DNA of 17,848 nucleotides from Chloroflexia bacterium (GCA_013696525.1 JACCYK010000208.1:1-17848); one strand, 5' to 3'. Counted from the stretch's first letter, positions 7,794 through 14,816 are shown. A program made the numbers and translations. The notes: generated by a model from the sequence alone, not told the origin.

Positions 7794-9423
7794 GCTGGTC
7801 TCCGCGGTCGGGGGCCACGTCGTTGGCGATCGGCGGGCCGCTGTTGGCGAGGGCGGCGTCATCCTCGTGACCGTGCGCCATCAGGCTGAGCAACCTGTCT
7901 TGGCTCACCTCGGCATGATCCAAGATGGCAACGGTCTCGCCGTCGCGCATGACGGCGACCCGGTCCGCTCCTTCGAGAATTTCCTCCAGCTCGGACGAGA
8001 TCATCAGCACGCTCAAACCCTGCCCCGCCAGCTCATCGATCAACGCCTGGATCTCGGCCTTCGCCCCAACGTCGATGCCGCGAGTCGGCTCATCCAAAAT
8101 GAGCAATTTCGGATGGAGACAGAGCCACCGCGCCAGGAGTACCTTTTGTTGGTTCCCCCCGGACAGCTCGCGCACCGGCTGCTCCGGGCTCGACGCCTTG
8201 ATCCCCAAGCGGGTGATGAAGCGATCGACGATCGCCCGCTGCCGCTTCCTGTCGACAATTCCGGCAGTGGTGAGGGTCGGCAACGCGGCCAGCGTCAGGT
8301 TCTCGCGCACCGACAGGTAGGGGATGATGCCCTCGGCCTTCCGGTCTTCGCCGCAGAGCCCGATCCCGGCCCGGATCGCGTGGGCGGGGCCGTGAAAGCG
8401 GGCCGGGCCGCCGCCAAACTCCACCTCGCCGCCGTCCAGCCGGTCGGCCGCGAAGATCGCCCGGGCAACCTCGGTCCGACCGGAGCCGAGCAACCCGGCC
8501 AGGCCGATCGTCTCGCCCGCGCGCAACGACAGGCTCGCTCCGCGTAGCGCGGGCTCACGTCGTAGGTTCCGTGCTTCGAGCATTGGCGGACCGGTGCGCC
8601 GGGCTGTTCGTCGTGCCTGGTCGAATCCGGTCTGGCCCTCTTGGCGGACTTCGCCAAGCTCCTTGCCAAGCATGGTGGCGACGAGCTCCAACTTCTGGAT
8701 CGTTGGGATCGCCCGCTCCGCCACGGTCTGGCCATCCCGCATGATCGTCACCCGGTCGCAGACGGCGTACAGCTCATCCAGGCGGTGGGTGATGAAGAGG
8801 ACCGAGACCCCGTTTTGCTTCAACCCGCGGATGACCGCGAACAGGGTTTGGACTTCGCGTTCATCGAGCGAAGAGGTTGGCTCGTCCAGCACCACGAGCT
8901 TACTCTCGAACGAGAGGGCACGAGCCAAGGCCACCATTTGCTGCAGCGCGACGTTCAGCTCGTAGAGAGGGCGGGTGACATCGAGCGAGATGTCCAAGCG
9001 TCGTAGCAGGTCTCGCGCGTTCCGGTTCATCGCCCGCCAATCGAGCAGGCCGAACCGGCGTGGCTCCCGGCCAAGAAAGATGTTCTCGGCGATGGAGCGA
9101 TATGGCACAAGGTTGATCTCTTGGTAGATGGTGCTGACGCCGGCCCGTTGGGCAGCCTGTGGCGAGCGGAAGTCTACCGGTTGCCCGGCGAAGACGACCT
9201 CACCGCTGTCGCGACGGTGGGCGCCGGTCAGGATGCGGACCAGCGTGCTCTTGCCGGCGCCGTTCTGACCGACGAGCGCATGGACTTCACCGCGACCGAC
9301 CCGTAACGAGGCGCCGCTCAGAGCGACGACCCCCGGAAAGGTCTTCGTAATGCCATCCATGGCGAGCAGCAGCGGTCGCGCGCCGTCCGCCGCGTTGGTC
9401 TCTGGCAGGGCACGAGTCGCCAT
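7780..9423 (-). CDS. ytfR: Sugar ABC transporter ATP-binding protein, two fused NBDs, YtfR type
   Basis: A 547-residue peripheral membrane ATPase with two tandem nucleotide-binding domains, as in RbsA, MglA and YtfR. Domain 1 has Walker A GQNGAGKST (52-60), the Q-loop YQE (100-102), a degenerate signature LNVALQQM (156-163) and Walker B LVVLDE (176-181). Domain 2 has the family-typical degenerate P-loop GLLGSGRTE, the good signature LSGGNQQ (420-426) and Walker B LLILDE (440-445). The mixture of one good and one degenerate element per site is normal for this class. ATG 9423 is chosen over upstream starts (9444, 9504) because GAGGGT lies six bases before it. There is an extra ~25-residue C-terminal tail beyond the usual end; its last codons overlap the YtfT-type gene. 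It powers import for the four-gene system. Confidence 0.9.
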   Translation of the reverse strand: MATRALPETNAADGARPLLLAMDGITKTFPGVVALSGASLRVGRGEVHALVGQNGAGKSTLVRILTGAHRRDSGEVVFAGQPVDFRSPQAAQRAGVSTIYQEINLVPYRSIAENIFLGREPRRFGLLDWRAMNRNARDLLRRLDISLDVTRPLYELNVALQQMVALARALSFESKLVVLDEPTSSLDEREVQTLFAVIRGLKQNGVSVLFITHRLDELYAVCDRVTIMRDGQTVAERAIPTIQKLELVATMLGKELGEVRQEGQTGFDQARRTARRTGPPMLEARNLRREPALRGASLSLRAGETIGLAGLLGSGRTEVARAIFAADRLDGGEVEFGGGPARFHGPAHAIRAGIGLCGEDRKAEGIIPYLSVRENLTLAALPTLTTAGIVDRKRQRAIVDRFITRLGIKASSPEQPVRELSGGNQQKVLLARWLCLHPKLLILDEPTRGIDVGAKAEIQALIDELAGQGLSVLMISSELEEILEGADRVAVMRDGETVAILDHAEVSQDRLLSLMAHGHEDDAALANSGPPIANDVAPDRGDQRGGR

Positions 9424-9475
9424 CACCGGACCCTCTTGCGTCATTGCCAGGCTCGGCTCAGCGACAACCAACACG

Positions 9476-9509
9476 GACCGGTGCTGGCGGTGGAGAGCCA
9501 GCACCGGTC
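9476..9509 (-). other. Perfect 13-bp intercistronic stem-loop between binding-protein and ATPase genes
   Basis: GACCGGTGCTGGC at 9476-9488 pairs perfectly with 9497-9509 across an eight-base loop. On the minus-strand message it lies 29 bases after the binding-protein stop and 52 bases before the ATPase start. No U-run follows, so full termination is unlikely. In binding-protein-dependent importers such stem-loops often protect the 3' end of the binding-protein message or cause partial termination, giving excess binding protein. That role is inferred here from position. Confidence 0.7.
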
Positions 9510-9538
9510 ACGTTGCTCGTCATGGGGAAACGAAGCGG

Positions 9539-10603
9539 CTAATACGCCTCGTCAATGAACTCCTCGGCGTTGCTCGGATCGAAGAAGCGGTCTTCGTTGA
9601 TGATCTGCGGTGGGATCTCCTCGCCGGCGGCGTAGGCTTCCAGCGTGTCACAGGCGATCGGGCCGAAGAACGGGCTGCACTCGACGGTCGCGCCCAGCGT
9701 GCCGTCGATGATGGCCTGGAGGGCATCGCGGCTGCCGTCCACCGAGACGAGGATCACATCCTCGCCGGGGACCACGCCCTGCGCTTCCAGGGCGATGATC
9801 GCGCCCAGGGCCATCTCGTCATTGTGGGCGTAGACGGCGTTGGCTTCCGGGTTCGCCTGATACAACGTCTCGAAGACTTGGCGGCCGCCTTCGCGGGTGA
9901 ACTCGCCCGTCTGGCTGGCCACGATCTCCATGCCCGGGAAGCCGTCGGCCGGCGCCGGCGCCGGGGTGGCCGCGGTCGGGGAGTCGGGATGGTCCGGCGT
10001 GTAGGAGCCCGCGAGATAGTCAACGAAGCCACGGTTGCGATCGATGGCGGCGGTCGCCCCGGTCGTCCCGAACAGCTCGATGATTTGCGCCTCACCGTTC
10101 ATGGTGCTGGCGAGCCACTGGGCGGCCCGGGCGCCTTCCTGGTAGAAGTCCGAGCCGATGAAGCAGACGTATTGATTGCCGGCTTGGACGATGCTCTGGT
10201 CGACGTTGCGGTCCAAGCAGAAGACGGGGATACCGGCCTCGAAGGCTTGCAGCACGGCCTGCGCCAGCGGCGTCTCCTCTCGCGGGGGGAGGAAGATGGC
10301 ATCGACCCCGACCGCGATCAGTGAGGCGACGTCGGCGAGCTGCTGCTGGGTCGATTCCTGGGCGTTTCGATACTCCACGGTCCAGCCGCGGGCCTCGATC
10401 TCGTCGCGGACGCTATTGGTTTGGGCGATCCGCCAGGGATTGTTCTCGTCGGTCTGGGGATAGCCGATGACGTACGAGTCCTTCACTTCGAGCGGCGGCG
10501 GCGCCGCGCCCGCGATCCGGGGCATCCGCACCCCGAGCGTGACGGCGCCGACGCCCGCCGCGCCGACCTTGATGACGCCTCGTCGAGTCCAAACCTTAAG
10601 CAT
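9539..10603 (-). CDS. ytfQ: Periplasmic/exported sugar-binding protein, YtfQ type, Tat signal
   Basis: A 354-residue solute-binding protein of the type-1 periplasmic-binding fold. It tracks E. coli YtfQ (galactofuranose receptor) through NPWRIAQTN (W57, R58), DAIFLPP, IPVFCLDR (D131, R132), ELFGTTGATAAIDRNRGF (D188, R189), VYAHNDEMALGAI (N261, D262) and VSVDG (D289), which include the likely sugar contacts. The N-terminus TRRGVIKVG plus a hydrophobic stretch and IAGAAP suggests a Tat signal; no lipobox cysteine is visible. ATG 10603 is preferred because AAGGAGGA sits five bases upstream; the open frame continues to 10681. Compared with YtfQ there is an extra Pro/Ala/Thr-rich loop at about residues 200-225. 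It is the first gene of the operon, so probably the most expressed. Shewanella arabinose importers belong to the same group, so arabinose or another furanose is possible. Confidence 0.9.
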   Translation of the reverse strand: MLKVWTRRGVIKVGAAGVGAVTLGVRMPRIAGAAPPPLEVKDSYVIGYPQTDENNPWRIAQTNSVRDEIEARGWTVEYRNAQESTQQQLADVASLIAVGVDAIFLPPREETPLAQAVLQAFEAGIPVFCLDRNVDQSIVQAGNQYVCFIGSDFYQEGARAAQWLASTMNGEAQIIELFGTTGATAAIDRNRGFVDYLAGSYTPDHPDSPTAATPAPAPADGFPGMEIVASQTGEFTREGGRQVFETLYQANPEANAVYAHNDEMALGAIIALEAQGVVPGEDVILVSVDGSRDALQAIIDGTLGATVECSPFFGPIACDTLEAYAAGEEIPPQIINEDRFFDPSNAEEFIDEAY

Positions 10604-10946
10604 CGCGTTCCTCCTTCGTACGAACGTGACGAACTGGTGACGACGCGATCCGGTTCCGAGATGTCGCCCTCGACACCTCATGGTGCTCGCTGCGGCAACC
10701 GCCCAGCGGGCAATCGCCAGCCACGACTTCTCCCATTAGCAACTCATATGCGGTGCCTTTGGCAGAGTACCGACATTGTGAGACTCTTGTTTGGCCCTGT
10801 CAATCAGGAACAGCGAGGGGGCGAGGGTCGCGGATCGCCCAATTCATCGAGGTCACAGTCCTCAGCCCCACCCGGTCCGAACGACGTACAATGCCTGGAC
10901 CAGGCTGCTGTGCCCGTGCTGGGTGAATCGATGAGGAGCGTCCTCG
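10604..10946. other. Divergent control region between importer and racemase-type gene
   Basis: This 343-base gap separates two divergently transcribed operons. It contains the minus-strand promoter at 10775-10803. A 10-base palindrome TTCGTACGAA (10615-10624) touches the binding-protein ribosome site. A TACAAT box at 10887-10892, about 55 bases before the plus-strand GTG, lacks a good -35 partner. No small gene is convincing here. Confidence 0.5.
10775..10803 (-). promoter_or_regulatory. Sigma-70-type promoter for the importer operon
   Basis: Read on the minus strand, TTGACA (10803-10798) is followed by a 17-base spacer and CACAAT (10780-10775, four of six matches to TATAAT). This is the best promoter-like pair seen in the window. 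Transcription would begin near 10768, leaving a leader of about 165 bases before the binding-protein ATG. Assignment rests on consensus only. Confidence 0.6.
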
Positions 10947-12119
10947 GTGAGGATAACCGACGTCACCACGATCCGGCTCCGGTATCAGCCCCCGATCGCG
11001 ATGGCCGACGCCATCCATTTCATGCCGGAGCGGACAGCCATCCTCGTCCAGGTCCACACGGATACTGGCCTGATCGGCATTGGCGAGTCGGCGGCGTACG
11101 GCGGCGCCCTCACCTCGATCGAGCGCGTGGTTTTGGATGACCTGGCTCCCATCGTCATTGGCGAAAGCCCCTTCATGGTCGAGCGTGCCTGGGCCCGGAT
11201 GGCGCATCGCACCCACCAGCGGGGTCAAAAGGGACTGCTGCAGATGGCGCTGAGCGGGATTGACATCGCGCTTTGGGATGTGATCGGTCAGGCGACCAAG
11301 ACGCCGCTCTATCAGCTCTTGGGAGGCTACCGGGACCGGCTCGTCGCCTACGCCTCGGCTGGATTCTATGCCGCAAACAAGGGTCCAGAGGAGTTGGCAG
11401 AGGAAGTTCGCGAGTACGTGGCACGGGGCTTCCGCCATGTGAAGATCAAGGTCGGACGCAATCCCGAGGTCGTGCTCAACCCGCTGGAGAACATGTGGGC
11501 GCCCGAGTACGCGACCGCTTCGCTGGACGAAGACGTGGCGCGGGTGAGGGCCGCCCGTGGCGCCATCGGGGATGGGATCGGCCTCGCGATCGACGCCAAC
11601 AATGCCTGGAACCCTTCGGTCGCTCTCTCTTTCATGCGCCAGGTTGAATCTGTGAAGATCGCCTGGCTCGAAGAGCCGGTGGCGACGGACGATTACGCCG
11701 GCAGCGCCCAAGTCGCGCGGCAGTTAGCGACACCGGTGGCGGGCTACGAGACGGAAAGCAGCCTGGGCGGGTTTCGCCAGCTGATCGCCTCCGGGGCGGT
11801 CGACATCGTGCAACCGGACGTGATCTGGTCCGGCGGCATCTCCGAGACGCGCCGGATCGCGGCGCTGGCCCAGGCGTACCGGCGACCAATCATCCCCCAT
11901 GTCTTCTCCTCGGGGGTGGCCCTGGTTGCCAATATGCACTTGATCGCCAGCATCCCGAACGGGAGCCTGCTCGAATTCGACCAAAACCCGAACCCGCTGC
12001 GTGACGAGCTCTTCATCGAACCGATCACGATCGCGGCCGACGGCACGGTGGCGCTGCCCGATGGTCCGGGCCTCGGCGTCACGCTCAATCCCGACACGAT
12101 TGCCCGCTACCGGATCTGA
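10947..12119 (+). CDS. Mandelate racemase/muconate lactonizing enzyme family protein, likely acid-sugar dehydratase
   Basis: A 390-residue enolase-superfamily enzyme of the mandelate racemase subgroup, which removes the alpha-proton of a carboxylate; most sugar-acid members dehydrate aldonates. All expected residues are visible: K166-x-K168 (HVKIKVG), ligands D216 (IDANNAW), E242 (WLEEP) and E268 (GYETES), the D291/H318 dyad (QPDVIW, PHVFSSG) and E343 (LLEFDQNP). Spacing D-E-E-D-H is 26, 26, 23 and 27, the same as in mandelate racemase (195, 221, 247, 270, 297). The start is a GTG eight bases after GAGGAG (10933-10938). It is divergent from the sugar importer and 38 bases upstream of a polyol-type dehydrogenase, so a role in the same sugar-acid route is likely. 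The substrate (for example fuconate, rhamnonate, galactarate or another) cannot be told from sequence. Confidence 0.87.
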   Translation: MRITDVTTIRLRYQPPIAMADAIHFMPERTAILVQVHTDTGLIGIGESAAYGGALTSIERVVLDDLAPIVIGESPFMVERAWARMAHRTHQRGQKGLLQMALSGIDIALWDVIGQATKTPLYQLLGGYRDRLVAYASAGFYAANKGPEELAEEVREYVARGFRHVKIKVGRNPEVVLNPLENMWAPEYATASLDEDVARVRAARGAIGDGIGLAIDANNAWNPSVALSFMRQVESVKIAWLEEPVATDDYAGSAQVARQLATPVAGYETESSLGGFRQLIASGAVDIVQPDVIWSGGISETRRIAALAQAYRRPIIPHVFSSGVALVANMHLIASIPNGSLLEFDQNPNPLRDELFIEPITIAADGTVALPDGPGLGVTLNPDTIARYRI

Positions 12120-12157
12120 CCGCGTGGGCTGCCACCATGAGTCTGAAGGAGGAAGCG

Positions 12158-12947
12158 ATGCGCCTCGCAGGGAAAGTCGCGATCGTCACCGGAGCGGCAT
12201 CCGGCATGGGCAAGGCGATGGCGCGGGCCTACGTCCGGGAAGGAGCCTCCGTGGTGATCGCGGACCTCAACCGAGAGGGTGCCGACGCCGTTGCCGAGGA
12301 ACTGAACGGAAGCGCGGCCGCTGAACGATGCGCTTCGGCCTTCGCCCTCGATGTCCGCGACCGGGAGCGGGCTCAGGCCGTCGTCGATCACGCGGTCGCT
12401 ACCTTCGGCGGGGTCGACATTCTGGTCAACAACGCGGGGGTGATCACGATCCAGCCCTTCCTGGAGATCACCGAAGTCGATTGGGACCACGCCTTCGACA
12501 TTAACTGCAAGGGGCTGCTCTGGGGCTCGCAAGCCGCCGCCCGGCAAATGATCGCCCAAGGCCGGGGCGGCAAGATCATCAACCTGGCGTCTCAGGCCGG
12601 ACGGCGGGGCGAGGGGTTGGTCCTGACCTATTGCGCCAGTAAGGCCGCCGTCATCAGCATGACCCAGTCGATGGCGCTGGCGCTCGCCGAGCACAAGATC
12701 AACGTCAACGCGATCGCGCCCGGAGTGGTGGACACCCCAGCCTGGGAGCAAGGTCGATCGCCGGCTCGCGGAGCTGCTGGAGCTGCCGGTCGGTGAGCCC
12801 AGGCGCCGGGCGGTCGCCACGATTCCGCTGGGGCGCATCCAACAACCAGAGGACATCACCGGCGTGGCGATCTTCCTCGCCGCCGCCGAATCCGACTACG
12901 TCACCCAGCAGACCTTCAACGTGGACGGTGGGAACTGGCCTAGCTGA
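12158..12947 (+). pseudogene. Short-chain dehydrogenase, sorbitol/polyol dehydrogenase-like, frameshifted near 12750
   Basis: An NAD(P)-dependent SDR with TGAASGMG (residues 11-18), D36 after the second strand (favouring NAD), NNAG (91-94) and catalytic N116, S145, Y158 and K162 (YCASK). It resembles bacterial sorbitol dehydrogenase (SmoS) through NAIAPGVVDTP and the tail. The ATG at 12158 follows AAGGAGGA (12146-12153). After AWEQ the frame runs into a stop at 12796. The expected C-terminus continues in the +1 frame (VDRRLAELLELP, PLGRIQQPEDITGVAIFL, QTFNVDGGNW) to TGA at 12945-12947. One surplus base around CAAGG (12749-12753) explains this. Corrected, the protein would be 262 residues, normal for the family. 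Either the gene recently broke, losing the substrate loop and C-terminal segment, or the base is a sequencing error. It follows the racemase-type gene by 38 bases. Confidence 0.85.
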
Positions 12948-13031
12948 TCGCCGGTGGCCCGCGGTCGTCAGCCATAGTGATGGATCTTGACAGTTCAAGG
13001 ACGGAGCGAGCGGCATGCTCAATGAAACTAA

Positions 13032-13253
13032 GAGGCGCCGACAGGTGAGGGTTGGTGCGGCCGCGGTGAGAAAGTTCCGGACTTTGCCAACTTCAATCAA
13101 GGCCATGACAAGCGGGCGGAGGCGGCGGTCATCACGGTAGTGTACGGCAGCGTTGCTAAGATGCTCGACGCCCATGGCTTCGGTTCGGGCAAGCGGAATC
13201 CGATACGGGAGTGGGAAGCCTACCGAGCCGGAAAGGCGGCGGCGCGGACCTGA
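13032..13253 (+). pseudogene. Unassigned coding-like fragment
   Basis: An open frame of 73 codons, from just after a TAA at 13029 to TGA 13251-13253, has protein-like composition (VPDFANFNQGHDKR, AVITVVYGSVAKMLDAHG, NPIREWEAYRAGKAAART). It lacks a good start: the only ATG is in the middle, preceded by a GTG in TVVYGS. A separate 41-codon frame from ATG 13015, with GGAG eight bases upstream and TTGACA at 12987-12992, overlaps its beginning in another frame. Together these might be the two halves of a frameshifted small gene. I do not recognise the family, and chance cannot be excluded. Confidence 0.25.
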
Positions 13254-13378
13254 TCGGCGCTGAAGACACGCGTCGTACCGATCAATTCATCACGGTTCGT
13301 TAAGGTGCTTCCCCGTCCAGTCAATCAGGACGGGATGTCAACGATCGGAGACAGCGACCGGGTTCGGTCGAGCGACCT

Positions 13379-13400
13379 CACGACATCGGCCGGTGTCGTG
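13379..13400. repeat. 22-base near-perfect palindrome
   Basis: CACGACATC at 13379-13387 and GGTGTCGTG at 13392-13400 pair except for one T-G wobble, around a central GGCC. It could be a protein-binding site or a hairpin in the gene-poor region. No flanking T-run and no adjacent gene start were seen. Confidence 0.35.
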
Positions 13401-13700
13401 GCGGTGGCGCTGCCGTACGTCGGCGGGGGCCGACGGTTCGAGTCGGGTCTTATTCTAGATCATCGGTAGGACCTAGGCCGAAGCCGTTGTGGGAGTGTAG
13501 GACCTCACAACTGACGAACATGGCGCCGCGGGTGTGGGATTTGTTGAGTTGTCATGGACGGGCTCACGGCCGTCGTCCCTGTCGCCGATGTTCATTCAAT
13601 CGCGAGTCGATTGTATCGTTGCGCTCGTTGAGGAGCGAAGCGTTGACGCCGCCACGAGCGCAGACCTCGTCGCCACTGAGCCGTTCAGATGGCGTCAACT

Positions 13701-13746
13701 TGGCCATTGCCCCTGTCCTTCCGAGGAAGGACAGGGGCAATGGCCA
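13701..13746. repeat. Perfect 22-bp inverted repeat with a 2-base centre
   Basis: The arm 13701-13722 (begins TGGCCATTGCCCC) is the exact reverse complement of 13725-13746, separated only by GA. Pairing stops cleanly at both ends. It lies 60 bases past the stop of the minus-strand cysteine-rich gene, so as RNA it would form a very strong 3' hairpin, although no U-run follows. It could instead be a palindromic mobile or repeat element. A perfect palindrome of this size is far beyond chance expectation. Confidence 0.8.
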
Positions 13747-13806
13747 CCGCGAGTGGAAGGGCTGGTGACAAGTGCCCCACCTATTCGGGCAGGGCACCGC
13801 CAACCC

Positions 13807-14325
13807 TTAGTTCGGCACCGCCGGCACCGCGCAGAATCGGGAGTTATCGTTGACGCAGGCGGCGCACCCCTTTACGCACTTCGCTTCAGGTTCGAGGGTT
13901 TCGGCCACGCAGTCCGCGTCGTCAGCGCAATCAAAGCACAGGGACTCCCCGGTGTCGGCGCACCCCGGCCGCCCCTTCTCGTCCACAAAGCAGAGGGTGT
14001 CAACCCCCCCTTTCGGGCAGTTGACGTTGTTCCCTTGACAGAGGTCGTTCTTCTTCTCGTTGGTGCAGCCGAGGGCACTTTCGAGCTTCACGCAGCGGAA
14101 GTTCTTGTTCGCCTTGGTCCCCTTGTTGCGGCAGGTCCCCGAGCAGCACTGGTGATCCTTCTTCTTCTCGCATTTGGCGCCGTTCTTCTTACAGGCGGCG
14201 GCCGCTTCGCCAAGGCCGATTTGGGCGAGGACCGCCGTCATCGCCCCGCCGGCCATAAACCGCAGCGCCCCGCGCCGGGTAGCGGCGAACCCCGTCGCCA
14301 ACGCATCGAACCGGTCCTTGTGCAT
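13807..14325 (-). CDS. Tat-exported cysteine-rich protein with knottin-like N-terminal spacing
   Basis: A 172-residue small exported protein. The N-terminus has a twin-arginine motif TRRGALRF (R17, R18), a hydrophobic stretch (MAGGAMTAVLAQIG) and likely cleavage in the Ala run at about 40-44. The mature part has 18 cysteines (45, 52, 60, 61, 65, 78, 87, 96, 103, 112, 122, 130, 133, 139, 150, 154, 157, 165). The first six follow CX6CX7CCX3CX12C, like inhibitor cystine-knot peptides; the remainder holds further Cys pairs in an acidic context. ATG 14325 is chosen because AAGGAGAA lies just upstream; the open frame extends to 14412. No catalytic motif is visible. Similar Tat plus Cys-rich proteins are, to my knowledge, common in Thermomicrobia, but their function is unknown. 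It is transcribed away from the regulator gene. Confidence 0.8.
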   Translation of the reverse strand: MHKDRFDALATGFAATRRGALRFMAGGAMTAVLAQIGLGEAAAACKKNGAKCEKKKDHQCCSGTCRNKGTKANKNFRCVKLESALGCTNEKKNDLCQGNNVNCPKGGVDTLCFVDEKGRPGCADTGESLCFDCADDADCVAETLEPEAKCVKGCAACVNDNSRFCAVPAVPN

Positions 14326-14710
14326 ACCATTCTCCTTTTCGCTCGTGTCCGCGGTTGGTGCAACGCCATCCGTCGCCGCGTGCGAAAGCCTCGCGACCGC
14401 GACGATCGGCACGTCATAAACCTATTCGATTCGGCAGGGGGGGACACCGGACGAATTACGGGGTTTTTTCGGACGCGGTACCGGCGTCCAGAGCTGCCTT
14501 GTTTTCTCGATGGTTCCCTGGAACGGTCGAAGAGTTGGGTTGACGCCGCGCTGCACCGGACATGGTTTGTCTCGTGGGCACCGCCGCCGAGCGGCCGTGC
14601 GACGGCAAGCGCGTGGCCAGAGCAAGACAAGGACCGACGCCCGGACCCGGTCCGACCGGCGTTGACGGAGCAGCCGGCGCTCCCCTAGCGTTGACGCCAG
14701 CGTTGTTGGG

Positions 14711-14745
14711 TGTGCAAGATTAAGTGGATCGTACGACGCGTGTGG
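14711..14745 (+). repeat. 35-bp direct repeat, copy 1
   Basis: Begins TGTGCAAGATTAAGTGGATC and includes the palindrome TCGTACGA (14729-14736). It is identical to the copy at 14782-14816 except for one base (A to T). The period is 71 bases and the similarity stops sharply on both sides. Its place ahead of a regulator gene suggests a duplicated operator or promoter segment. Confidence 0.75.
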
Positions 14746-14781
14746 CTCGACCAGGACGACGGCGGTGCTCGTCTTGCCAGA

Positions 14782-14816
14782 TGTGCAAGATTATGTGGAT
14801 CGTACGACGCGTGTGG
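14782..14816 (+). repeat. 35-bp direct repeat, copy 2
   Basis: 34 of 35 bases match the copy at 14711-14745, with TCGTACGA at 14800-14807. Its end overlaps the ribosome-binding GGAG (14815-14818) of the regulator gene, so binding here would block transcription or translation start. The copies are 71 bases apart, not a multiple of three, so they are not repeats within one coding frame. Confidence 0.75.

Larger units (their letters stand above)
12948..13806. other. Long gene-poor region with repeats and a coding-like fragment
   Basis: About 860 bases without a confident intact gene. It holds an unassigned open fragment (13032-13253), a 7-bp stem-loop (CCCGTCC at 13312-13318 with 13328-13334), a near-palindrome (13379-13400) and a perfect 22-bp inverted repeat (13701-13746). 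Open frames crossing the last part are GC-driven and have no recognisable motifs. No transposase or integrase remnant was recognised. Confidence 0.5.

Noticed and set aside
7794..7862. ATG 7862 as the start of the YtfT-type permease
   Set aside because: It would force an 83-base overlap and an odd Pro/Thr/Arg leader. GTG 7793 has a ribosome site and gives a family-normal length.
5646..8547. Series of plus-strand open frames opposite the importer permeases and ATPase
   Set aside because: They are rich in Asp, Arg, Gly and Gln with no hydrophobic core or motif, and they mirror the codon pattern of the real minus-strand genes.
13564..13803. Small minus-strand frame starting near the Cys-rich gene end
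   Set aside because: It runs through the perfect inverted repeat, lacks a ribosome site and matches no family I know.
14454..14470. GGGG followed by T6 as a possible terminator
   Set aside because: No stem of useful length precedes the T-run on the plus strand, and no gene ends there.
13534..14688. Plus-strand open frame of 384 codons
   Set aside because: It lies opposite the Tat-signal Cys-rich gene and crosses the 22-bp palindrome. Its translation has no recognisable domain and is Arg/Pro-rich, as expected of a GC-rich antisense frame.
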